64,000 nt of DNA, from positions 1 to 64,000 of the IMG/VR virus record IMGVR_UViG_3300035698_029829; one strand, 5' to 3'. Positions 1-8,400 of this stretch are shown in pieces. The DNA comes from a virus. The position numbers and the translations under genes are program-made. Each line of letters opens with the position of its first letter. The stretch's first letter is position 1. Below the pieces are notes generated by a model, which saw only the letters and a program-made list of their open reading frames with translations, made no database searches and was not told the DNA's origin.

Positions 1-1
1 C

Positions 2-748
2 ATCCATGATAAGAATAAGCATCCGGAGGATCGTAAGCGCAAGCCCAAGCGTACTCCCTCGGACCCGACTGCCCAGCATTTGGAGAACTACACCAATTAC
101 TTCCAGCCACCCCTGGACACCCCGGGGCGCGCACCATCAGGCAATCTCTCCCTCTTCGACCCCGACAACCCCGACCGCAACCTTATCGACGAAGTGGAGA
201 TGGAGATCAACGTGCTCTCCGCACCACCTTCGAAGCTTTACCGCCTCGACTTCGACCGAACCGACATCGACGATCTTCATGGCGAAGCACAGACCCGATA
301 CTACCGACCGCCCATCCGCGTTTACGGCGACTACGAGGACGTAAGCTTCGAGTCGGCCCTAACGCGCTTCGGCATCGACGAGCGTCAAGAAATCGACATG
401 ACGTTCAACTACACCTACCTCTTACGTGACTGCGGTGGTCAGATCAACGAGGGTGACCTCATCCAAACCTACGACGGTCGCCTGTGGGAGGTCATCAGCT
501 CGGTGGTACAGGACGAGCCACTCTGGCGATTCCAACACGACTATCTCCACCTTAAGCGTGTAGCGGGCGAAGGCTACCGCATCCCCGATCCCGACAAACC
601 TGGCGAATGGCTTGACCTCAGCGACTCCCCCAACGTGGGGAGTAAAACGGGACGTAACCCGAAGCAAGAGGACGAACCTCGCAAGGAGGAACAGCGGGAG
701 GTGGAAGTGAAACAGAAAGTAGCGTCGAGCCGAATCGACGATTACTAA
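2..748 (+). CDS. Neck protein, T4 gp14-like (5' end outside window)
   Basis: The frame is open from base 2 with no start codon, so the protein begins left of the window; 248 residues are visible. A Lys/Arg-rich lead is followed by PIRVYGDYEDVSF, FGIDERQEIDMTF and, near residue 147, INEGDLIQTYDGRLWEV. This pattern of a beta domain with a G-D-L-I loop recalls the T4 gp14 neck family, which joins head and tail. Context agrees: gp15-like, sheath and tube genes follow on the same strand in T4 order. The last 40 residues are Lys/Glu-rich and probably disordered. Recognition rests on short motifs; another neck or adaptor family is possible. Confidence 0.5.
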   Translation: MHDKNKHPEDRKRKPKRTPSDPTAQHLENYTNYFQPPLDTPGRAPSGNLSLFDPDNPDRNLIDEVEMEINVLSAPPSKLYRLDFDRTDIDDLHGEAQTRYYRPPIRVYGDYEDVSFESALTRFGIDERQEIDMTFNYTYLLRDCGGQINEGDLIQTYDGRLWEVISSVVQDEPLWRFQHDYLHLKRVAGEGYRIPDPDKPGEWLDLSDSPNVGSKTGRNPKQEDEPRKEEQREVEVKQKVASSRIDDY

Positions 749-760
749 GGAGTTACAATC

Positions 761-2290
761 ATGAAAGACAGACTACGTTTTACCAATTTCACCGACAACC
801 GAACAGCCGAAGACTTGCTCCAGGAATGGTCGGAGCCAACCGACCTCCTCGGTGAAGCAGGCTGGGACAACCTCTGGACTTCGTACTACGCCGGTAAGGT
901 GCCACACCCGAAGACCAAGAACATGTTTCAGGGCACCACCGCCGACATCCCAGAGAAGTACCGAGCAGGCGTAGCCGCCGCACAACAGGGCGGCGAAGAA
1001 AAGGCGAAACCCACTGCTGCCAAAAAACCAGCGGTACCCACTGCAAAACCGACAGCCCAAAAACCAACTACGGTGCCCGGTGGCCTCAACGACTCGGATG
1101 TGGACGCCCTCATCAAGGATAACCCGAAAATCAGCGACGGCGTAAAAACCCTTCAGGGTTATGCCAAAAAAGGAGGGCACGACGCACGCGCCATCCTGCG
1201 ACTCGCCGCAGGCAACGTAACGCCGGAAGAAAAGGCAAAGATGGCTAAAACGATGAAGGCAGGGGACGCGAGCAAGCCCTACGGCATCATCTCTGCCTGG
1301 ATCGGCAACCAGATCGAACGCACCAAAGATGGATCGCCGACACCACGTGGGACCAAGGATTTCAGAAAAATCATGCACGCCGTAGGCGAGATCAACGGAG
1401 CCCACGAAGAGGAAAAAGAGTGGCAGTCGTCTGAGACCTATAAAGCCAAAGCCAAGGCCAAGCCCACTGCAAAACCGACAGCCCAAAAACCAACTACGGT
1501 GCCCGGTGGCCTCAACGACTCGGATGTGGACGCCCTCATCAAGGATAACCCGAAAATCAGCGACGGCGTAAAAACCCTCCAGAACTACGCTAAAAAAACA
1601 GGTCACGATATGCGCGCCATCCTACGCCTCGCCGCAGGTAACGTAACACCGAAAGAAAAGGCAAAGATGGCCAAGCAAATGAAAGCCGGAGACAGGAGCA
1701 AGCCCTACGGCATCATCTCTGCCTGGATCGGCAACCAGATCGAACGTGATAAAGATGGATCGCCGACGCCGCGCGGAACCAAGGACTTCAAGAAGATCAT
1801 GCACGCCGTAGGCGAGATCAACGGAGCCCACGAAGAGGAAAAAGAGTGGCAGTCGTCTGAGACCTATAAAGAGCAGCAAAAACAAAAACCAGCCAAAGAT
1901 CGTCAGTCGCACACTCAGGAAGCCCCGAAGGAGAAGACCTCCGTCTGGAAACCGGGTGAAAAAGACATGGACAACGACACTACCAACTCCATGTTTGACC
2001 AACTGGATAAGTTCATGGGCAAACAGGTGAATTACACCGACATGAAGGCCAGCCGCACCGGCGGCACCGAAGCCATGCCCGTCATGATGCACAAGGGGAA
2101 GCCCCACCACGGTCTCATGAAGATCGAGAAGGGACACAAGGGCAACATCAGCGTCCTCTTTGACCACCCACTCACCGGCAAGCGCACCAAGGTGTTATTC
2201 CCGTCTCACGTGGGGCCGGAGCACCTGGCCAAATTTCTACACCAGCAGATGACGAAGAAGGTCAAGCCCGAAGACATCAAAGAAGACTAG
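761..2290 (+). CDS. Repetitive putative virion-internal protein with N-terminal cargo motif
   Basis: ATG follows AAGGAG by seven bases, 12 bp after the previous gene. The 509-residue protein starts with FTDNRTAEDLLQEW (residues about 9-23), a motif shared with 2748-3059, 10351-14064 and 42588-43001. Two near-identical 142-residue repeats follow (about residues 95-235 and 237-378), joined by Ala/Lys/Pro/Thr-rich linkers containing KPTAQKPTTVPGG. Each repeat holds NDSDVDALIKDNPKISDGVKTL and SKPYGIISAWIGNQIER. The last 130 residues form a separate domain. I do not recognise the repeat; helical, basic and possibly nucleic-acid binding. The motif suggests packaging in the head (inference). The stop is TAG, and the next gene is in the same frame six bases on. 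Confidence 0.8.
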   Translation: MKDRLRFTNFTDNRTAEDLLQEWSEPTDLLGEAGWDNLWTSYYAGKVPHPKTKNMFQGTTADIPEKYRAGVAAAQQGGEEKAKPTAAKKPAVPTAKPTAQKPTTVPGGLNDSDVDALIKDNPKISDGVKTLQGYAKKGGHDARAILRLAAGNVTPEEKAKMAKTMKAGDASKPYGIISAWIGNQIERTKDGSPTPRGTKDFRKIMHAVGEINGAHEEEKEWQSSETYKAKAKAKPTAKPTAQKPTTVPGGLNDSDVDALIKDNPKISDGVKTLQNYAKKTGHDMRAILRLAAGNVTPKEKAKMAKQMKAGDRSKPYGIISAWIGNQIERDKDGSPTPRGTKDFKKIMHAVGEINGAHEEEKEWQSSETYKEQQKQKPAKDRQSHTQEAPKEKTSVWKPGEKDMDNDTTNSMFDQLDKFMGKQVNYTDMKASRTGGTEAMPVMMHKGKPHHGLMKIEKGHKGNISVLFDHPLTGKRTKVLFPSHVGPEHLAKFLHQQMTKKVKPEDIKED

Positions 2291-2296
2291 GAGGCG

Positions 2297-2734
2297 ATGA
2301 TGCCAATTCACGACCCAATATTTAACGAGATGAAGTACCTGCTGGAAAACACCGGGAAGACCGGTTTCGAAGCGGACGACGAATTCAAGAGCCTCAACGA
2401 CGCAGCCAAACGCCAACGCGAGTTGGCCTCCGGCTCAACCGAAGTCTGGTTCATGCGGCCCCAGTTCTTCTCGCAATTCATCTCGGGCACCCATAGCCCG
2501 ACGATCAAAGACCTCAAGCGAACCCACGTGCTGCTGGGTAAGGTGAAAGAGACCAACCCCGATAAGCTCTACCGCGCCCTCCAAGGCCACCTTTGGTCAC
2601 CAAAGGGTGAGGCACGCGCGCTGATTCTCTCCAAGGGTCTCCAACATACCTCGATGAGCGTCGGCGACGTATTCAAGATCGGTAGCAAGCATTACGTCGT
2701 CGCGCACAGTGGGTTCGCGGAGTTGAACGAATAG
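2297..2734 (+). CDS. Hypothetical protein with TSMSVGDV domain
   Basis: AGGAGG ends six bases before ATG and overlaps the previous TAG stop. The 145-residue protein is soluble and mixed alpha/beta. Near its C-terminus it has KGLQHTSMSVGDVFKIGSKH followed by YVVAHSGF. The H-T-S-M-S-V-G-D-V string recurs in small phage and plasmid proteins of unknown role, some resembling antirestriction-island YodL-type domains; I cannot assign a function. It stops with TAG. It shares frame with the upstream 509-residue protein, so amber readthrough would fuse the two. Confidence 0.75.
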   Translation: MMPIHDPIFNEMKYLLENTGKTGFEADDEFKSLNDAAKRQRELASGSTEVWFMRPQFFSQFISGTHSPTIKDLKRTHVLLGKVKETNPDKLYRALQGHLWSPKGEARALILSKGLQHTSMSVGDVFKIGSKHYVVAHSGFAELNE

Positions 2735-2747
2735 AAGGGACAAAACC

Positions 2748-3059
2748 ATGAACGACAAAAGAAACGTCAATGACATCCTGACTGAGTGGGACGGCGACCC
2801 GCTGGACGATTCCTCGGTGAACGAGGACTCAGCCACACCCAGGGCACTTCAGACGGCGCATACCATACTCCGGTCGCTGGACGACCACGTCGATAACGCA
2901 CGATTTGCGATTCAGGAGTTCGTCAGGGGAAACCCGATTGCGAGTAAGGAGAGCCGTCTGGCCGACCTCGTCAAGGCGTCTGAGAAAATCGTCGCCCAGG
3001 GTAAGAGGCTGCACACCCAGGCCGTCAAGGCTCAGACGGAGTTTAGTAAGAAGAAGTGA
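2748..3059 (+). CDS. Small protein with cargo-type N-terminal motif
   Basis: 103 residues. ATG is preceded by GAAGGG at seven bases. Residues 1-15 read MNDKRNVNDILTEWD, the same motif as in three other proteins of this window (D-x-R-x-V-x-[DE]-[IL]-L-x-E-W). The rest is predicted helical and ends in a Lys run. It resembles a small internal head protein in which only the leader is conserved; that role is inferred. Between-gene spacing is 13 bp upstream and 20 bp downstream, consistent with one operon. Confidence 0.75.
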   Translation: MNDKRNVNDILTEWDGDPLDDSSVNEDSATPRALQTAHTILRSLDDHVDNARFAIQEFVRGNPIASKESRLADLVKASEKIVAQGKRLHTQAVKAQTEFSKKK

Positions 3060-3079
3060 CCGAGTAAAGGAGATCGTCG

Positions 3080-3835
3080 TTGCGTATTGAATCCATCCTC
3101 ATCCAAGAACGCTACTGCCCGCCGCTGACGCCCGAGACGTTCAGTGCAGGCTTCGCCGCCGCGCGCGAAGGCGCAGGCCAGGATGAACGTTTGGACTACG
3201 CTGCCAAAGCAGGACGCTACATCACCTTCCACCCCGCCGCCAACGGAGGCGTTGAGGTGGTCGCCTGGGGCTACGACGTAAGCCAACCGGACGCCGATAA
3301 CACAGGGAAGTTCGAGCGACGCTCGATCTTTTTACCCGACGAAGCCGAAAAAGCCCGGGTTTGGGTGGGCGATCAGGTCGAGGGCCTTCTCTGGGAGGCT
3401 GGAATTGGCGACCGCTGGAAGAAGTTCGGCCGAAAGAAGCCTGTCGCAATTAACAAATTGCGGTACAACGAACCCCTGGACCGCGCCAAACGGGCTGCCC
3501 ACGTAAACCTCCAATTCCTGGGCGAGGTGCCCGGCGTCGACCCCGTGGGCGGCCGTTTCCGCTCCTTCCGTTTTATAGCCGGAGAACACAAGGAACGTTA
3601 CGCAGTAGAGGTACGCCTTTACGGAAAAATTAACGGTATCGCCCCTGCTTGGGTTAACTGCGGGTGCAAAGACCACCGTTACAAGTGGGAGTGGGCGCTG
3701 GCAAGCCGCGAGAGCGCGGGTCTCATACATGCCCGAGACCAAAAGCCCATTATCCTCAACCCCCGACTGCTCAAGGCCACCTGTAAGCACGTCCACGCCG
3801 CCCTGGAATGGTTGAGATGGAATAAGGGAGCCTGA
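3080..3835 (+). CDS. SWIM-like zinc-motif protein
   Basis: 251 residues; start TTG, chosen because AAAGGAG lies eight bases upstream and no ATG is available. The C-terminal third carries VNCGCKDHRYKWEWAL, then 35 residues later ILNPRLLKATCKHVHAALEW: a C-x-C...C-x-H arrangement as in SWIM-type zinc sites, a pattern seen in conserved proteins of T4-like phages. The N-terminus is Ala/Glu-rich. Function unknown; lying between internal-protein and tail genes it is probably a virion or assembly protein. Confidence 0.7.
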   Translation: MRIESILIQERYCPPLTPETFSAGFAAAREGAGQDERLDYAAKAGRYITFHPAANGGVEVVAWGYDVSQPDADNTGKFERRSIFLPDEAEKARVWVGDQVEGLLWEAGIGDRWKKFGRKKPVAINKLRYNEPLDRAKRAAHVNLQFLGEVPGVDPVGGRFRSFRFIAGEHKERYAVEVRLYGKINGIAPAWVNCGCKDHRYKWEWALASRESAGLIHARDQKPIILNPRLLKATCKHVHAALEWLRWNKGA

Positions 3836-4093
3836 ATGGGCGTAGATGAACGACTTGATGCCTACTTCGATAAGCTGGAAAGGGAAATGCGTCTAGCCCT
3901 CGCCAATGAGCTGACAACCCTAAGTGGCCTAACATTCGAAGAAGATAAGGACAGGAAGATCGTAGCTCCCGCCGACTCAATGCAGGCGCGACTGCTACAA
4001 TCTGGCAGCGCTTCGTTGGGCAGAGCCCCGCAGCCTTTCTTTGACCAGGCGCTAGCACTCTTCAGTAGCAGAGCGGGGATCAAAAGAGGTTAA
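3836..4093 (+). CDS. Small hypothetical protein
   Basis: 85 residues. ATG follows the upstream TGA directly, so translation is probably coupled. The first half is an acidic/basic helix (MGVDERLDAYFDKLEREMRL); the second is loop-rich. No family recognised. It lies directly in front of the gp15-like gene. Confidence 0.65.
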   Translation: MGVDERLDAYFDKLEREMRLALANELTTLSGLTFEEDKDRKIVAPADSMQARLLQSGSASLGRAPQPFFDQALALFSSRAGIKRG

Positions 4094-4095
4094 AC

Positions 4096-5262
4096 TTGGC
4101 CGGTCCTAAGTACGACCCATTCAGCCGTCGCACCTTCGGCCTCTCGCTTCGCGTATGGACACCCTACAATCGCGCAATGGAGGGATGGCTTTCAGGCATT
4201 GCCAAGGAAAAGAACGGCCATATCGTCGGCACTATCCCCGTAGTTCATGCGACACCCGAAAAGGCATTCGCGCGACGCGAATCCCCGTTGAATGAAAGCA
4301 GCCCTGACATCCCAATGATCTCTTTCTACCTCTCCTCCCTTGATATGGCGTTCGACCGCGTCAACGGCTTTCTGCCGAGTATCCTACCCTTCGAACGCAC
4401 AATGGTACCAGGCTCCGACCGAGTACGAACACATCCCCGGATGTTACCAGTCAACCTCAACTACTCGGTCAGCCTTTGGGCCAAGCACATCTATGAAACT
4501 CATATAGTGGATTGGGATCTCCTTTCCCGAATGCGGCCCTACTCTTATCTAAATGTCTACGGAGCTGACTGCCCCCTCTACTTCGAATCCACCACGGACT
4601 CTAGCAACCTGGAGCCCGGTGCAAGCTCCGACCGTGAAATCAGAAGAGACTATAGCTTTCGGATCGAAGGGTGGCTTCCACTTCCTTACACGGAAGAGGC
4701 CCGTCTCAAGAAGATAACAATTGCAGTAACCGATGATGAGGGAGCTGGGGATGAGCCCGAAAATACTGAAGACCCCAACCTTTTCCCGGAATGGGCGCTC
4801 CCTGCGGGCGCTCTTGGCGGGGTGGTGGTTACCCAAAGCTTCGTTAAACAGACAAATGTCTCCGACCTCCGAGTTCCCAAAGTTGAAAGCTGGGAACATA
4901 CCGACACCGTCGAGCCCCACCATTTCGCTGGTCCGACCGTCGAAACAACCGATGTTGTTCAAATGCCTGACGGTTCCGTGGTCGCAAACCGGGGCGTCGT
5001 CGCAATCGCTTTTGACCTCGCAAACACGCCGCCTTGGAACCCATCACCTGGTGCCCCCCTCCTGGTTTGGCAACCTCGCGATGAGACAGACCCAGGCGGA
5101 GCAAGATACGGCTCGGCGTTCCTTTACCGGAAGATAAGGACGCGAGACGGTAACGAGTTTCACGGGGTAGTGCCCACAGGGCGCTTCGCAGAACCCGCGA
5201 GGCTCACAGCAAACGGAATCGACCTTTACGAGGTCGAAAGGATCGACGATGCGAGAGTGTAA
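4096..5262 (+). CDS. Tail completion/sheath terminator protein, T4 gp15-like
   Basis: 388 residues; start TTG, two bases after the previous stop, with AAGAGG upstream. The order of elements matches what I know of the T4 gp15 family: IVGTIPVVHATPEKAFARR, a P-x-I-S-F strand at PMISFYLSSLDMAFDR, then N-L-N-Y-S-V-S-L-W-A-K and a block from IRRDYSFRIEGWLPLPY (about residue 185). gp15 caps tail tube and sheath and binds the neck. It lies two genes upstream of the sheath, as expected for the role. The C-terminal 150 residues look like an extra domain of unknown use. Confidence 0.55.
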   Translation: MAGPKYDPFSRRTFGLSLRVWTPYNRAMEGWLSGIAKEKNGHIVGTIPVVHATPEKAFARRESPLNESSPDIPMISFYLSSLDMAFDRVNGFLPSILPFERTMVPGSDRVRTHPRMLPVNLNYSVSLWAKHIYETHIVDWDLLSRMRPYSYLNVYGADCPLYFESTTDSSNLEPGASSDREIRRDYSFRIEGWLPLPYTEEARLKKITIAVTDDEGAGDEPENTEDPNLFPEWALPAGALGGVVVTQSFVKQTNVSDLRVPKVESWEHTDTVEPHHFAGPTVETTDVVQMPDGSVVANRGVVAIAFDLANTPPWNPSPGAPLLVWQPRDETDPGGARYGSAFLYRKIRTRDGNEFHGVVPTGRFAEPARLTANGIDLYEVERIDDARV

Positions 5263-5313
5263 AACCCAACCGGAAGTAATCCGGAAAACGGTAGAAGGAA
5301 CGAGGAGCCAACG

Positions 5314-5481
5314 ATGAGAGTCAAAAACCTGAGCACCGCGCAGCCTGTGACCCTCCATTTGGACGGTCAGAACCTGCGCATCATGCCAAGGCAGGTGGTC
5401 GAAGTACCGGACAAACTCGTCAAGAAAAACAAGCAGGTCCAGAATCTAAAAACCCAAGGCATTCTTAAGGTCACGAAGTAA
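5314..5481 (+). CDS. Small conserved phage protein between gp15-like gene and sheath
   Basis: 55 residues (MRVKNLSTAQPVTLHLDGQ at the start, QGILKVTK at the end). CGAGGAG is seven bases upstream of ATG, and the stop is 12 bases before the sheath start. The pattern of a short beta protein with an L-x-P-x-Q-V-V-E-V turn is common in phage tail operons, where its role is unknown. Spacing and ribosome site make it a convincing gene despite its size. Confidence 0.7.
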   Translation: MRVKNLSTAQPVTLHLDGQNLRIMPRQVVEVPDKLVKKNKQVQNLKTQGILKVTK

Positions 5482-5493
5482 GGAGGAAACACA

Positions 5494-8400
5494 ATGTCGG
5501 ACGTTATGTCCCCCGCTGTTGTAACCAGCGAACACGATCTGAGCTTCGTGGCCCCGGCGATCAGCACATCCATCGCGGCCATCATGGGAGCGGCTCGCAA
5601 AGGTGCGGTGAACAAACCGTCCTATGTGACAACGCCATCCCAGTACGAAGACACCTTCGGTGCGCCGCTAACGACTGACTACGCAGGTCACTGCGCAATT
5701 CTCTACCTGAAGCAGGCGAGTATGCTCTGGTTCAACCGGGTAGGATCGTTGCGCGGCACTGACCCCGTCGCCACAGCAAACACGGATACCCGTGCTACGC
5801 TGGACCAAACCGATGCGACGGCGTTCCTCGTCCCCACGGACGTGATGGACTTGGCAAACCCCACCTCAAAATACCTGCGACTACGTTTCGACTCGGAAAC
5901 CGAGAAGGACGTTACGATCACCTTCACTGCCGCCATCTGCGCCTCGATGGTAAGGTCGACGCTCGACGACACGATGCAAGCGCTGTGTAACTTCATCAAC
6001 ACGCAGCTCTCCGGCAACGATACGTTCGAACCCCGCTACGGGTACGCCACCTACATCGCGGCCACGACCGGACGACGGATACGAGTTTACAGCCAAGCCA
6101 AAATCGGCCCCTATTCGAAAATCGAAGTACTCGCGCCCACCCTGGGTAGCGACGCCGCTACCGACTTCGGATGGACCTCCGGAGTAACCTCGGCCGAGGG
6201 TGAACGCACTGTCCTGGTCACGGTTGATATGACCTCAGCTGAAATCATCTCTGCCGTTGCCGGTCTAACCGGAGCTTTCAACCTGGGCACCTCCGCCTCC
6301 GTCGTTTCCGGCGAAGCCGAAAACTACAACCTCGGCGAGCTGTCAGAGGGGGAAATGAACTACGGCGTCCCAGTCACAGCCGACGGCCACTCGTTCGTCG
6401 TCTCTCAGAACCTGAACACCGTCGCCATAATGAACGCCGCCGCTTCGTTGCCGCTTATGCTGTACACCCAGCTCAAAGCCGCTCCCTACTCGACGATCAA
6501 CCCGTACATCCGTATGTACGTGGACGGCTACACAGTGGAATTCCAGGTGCCTCTGACAACCTGGCCCGCCGCCGGAGCACTGACCAATACGCAGCTCCAG
6601 CAACTGGTGAACATCATCAACGCCGCGTGCCCCGCCCAACTCGGTTCCATCGCATACTGGGACAGCGTAAACCAGTACATCGTCCTCCAGTCGCCGGGCA
6701 AAGCCACGAGCTACTCCTACATTACAATCCCCGAAGGACAACCCGATTCGCCAGTCAACAACGCCGCCGCCGCACGCCTTCTCTTGATGACGTTGGGGCT
6801 TGGCAACTACACCGACAAAAAAGTCAGCAATGGCCTGACCGTCGAGGTCGACGGCGAGGCAAGCACTCTAAGTTTCAACTACAGCACCCTCGTCACGCAG
6901 GGTTTCCGCCCCGCCTTCCTGTCTCAAACCCAGATGATCTCGGCGATGAACGCACAGCTCGGCCAAACACTTGTCTACGACAACAGCGGGATCGACCTGA
7001 TCGTGCGCGACGACACCCCGGGGGTTTATGGCTCGTTAAAGATGTACGGTCGTGGTTACGGCCGTGCCCTGACAGGCACCTCCCACGCAGTTGCCGCTCA
7101 ATTCTATCAGCCAAACACCGGCACCAAAACCCGAGCCGAGGGCTACGACGTACAGACGGCAGGCACTCTCACCGACACTCTTTCGATGTTGTACCTCAAG
7201 TTCGAGTTCGGTACCGATTGGGCATGGGTGGGCTTCCGCAACGTAGCCTACAATGTGACACGCCAGACCTTCATAGTCGGCAACATCGCCTTGCTCTCCG
7301 CATCAATGCCGGTAACGACCGTACAAAAAACAGCTTTCAAAGCATCTCTGGCTACGGCAGTCTCTGCACACGCGATCAAATCGCAAGCCGGTGATTTCGG
7401 TTCTTACAGCACCTCAACCTTGGGCTGGGTCGCAGCCGCACCGGCAGCCGGTACCATCGCGAACGTCATGCGTGCCGCCGTACTCGTCGGTACCGTAGTA
7501 ATCCTGGCCACCGGCGACAGCGGAGTGGGTAATCCCGACCGTTACTATGCCTCGGTCTACCACGCCTCCGGTCTTGCACCGCAAGAGGGCGACACCCTCG
7601 ATAGCGCGGGTAACCTCTACATCATCAACAAAAGCTTCGAGGACCGCGACCTGGCTATCTACGTCGACAATTCCGCACCCATCACGCTCGCAGGCGTTAA
7701 CTGCACCGAAATCGACGACTCCTACGTGGTCTTCCGGCAACCGATGGGTACCGTCTTCACAGACAGCGTCACCGCGCGCGATTTCGTCACCGGTGACATA
7801 GCCCCCTTCGGTGGAGTCACCGACCAACTCGCGGTTATCGGAGGAAACGTAACTACCACAGGAGCAACCTCAACCCTGGATGCCACCGTTCTTAACCAGT
7901 ACCCCGGCGGCGGTCTAATGCTCGTCTTGGCGCTGGACTTCGTTATTGCCGCTCAAACCTACACAGCCATCGCAGTGGTAGTGCCCGACGGCGAGACCTA
8001 CTTCTCACAGGGTTTGTGGTGGCTGCACACGGCCGCCCCAGTCGTCAGGCCGCTGGTAGATCTCGTCACCATCTGCCCGGCCAATGGATTGACTGTTGAT
8101 TTCACACAGGCTGGTTCGCGTGCCTTCTTCAACACCGTAACGAATCTCATGGATGTTCACCTGATCGGTGTACAGACCAGTAGCGGTGACGCCGTAACAG
8201 CGGTGCGCTACGGTATTCTGATGGGCGCACCCGAAGCTAAGTATGTGCGGTGCCCTTCCACCACTCCAGGTGCATCGGCTGGACCCAACCTCTGGAACCC
8301 GGACCCGGTCTTCAGCCCGCTAACCAACACCTTTAACGCAGGTGAGAAGGCACTCTCCCTCATCGACGACTACGGCGAAGGCTGGAATCTCCTCGGCCTA

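Noticed and set aside
773-2167. Long open frames opposite the repetitive 509-residue protein
   Set aside because: They mirror the GC-rich repeat codons, lack ribosome sites and have implausible composition.
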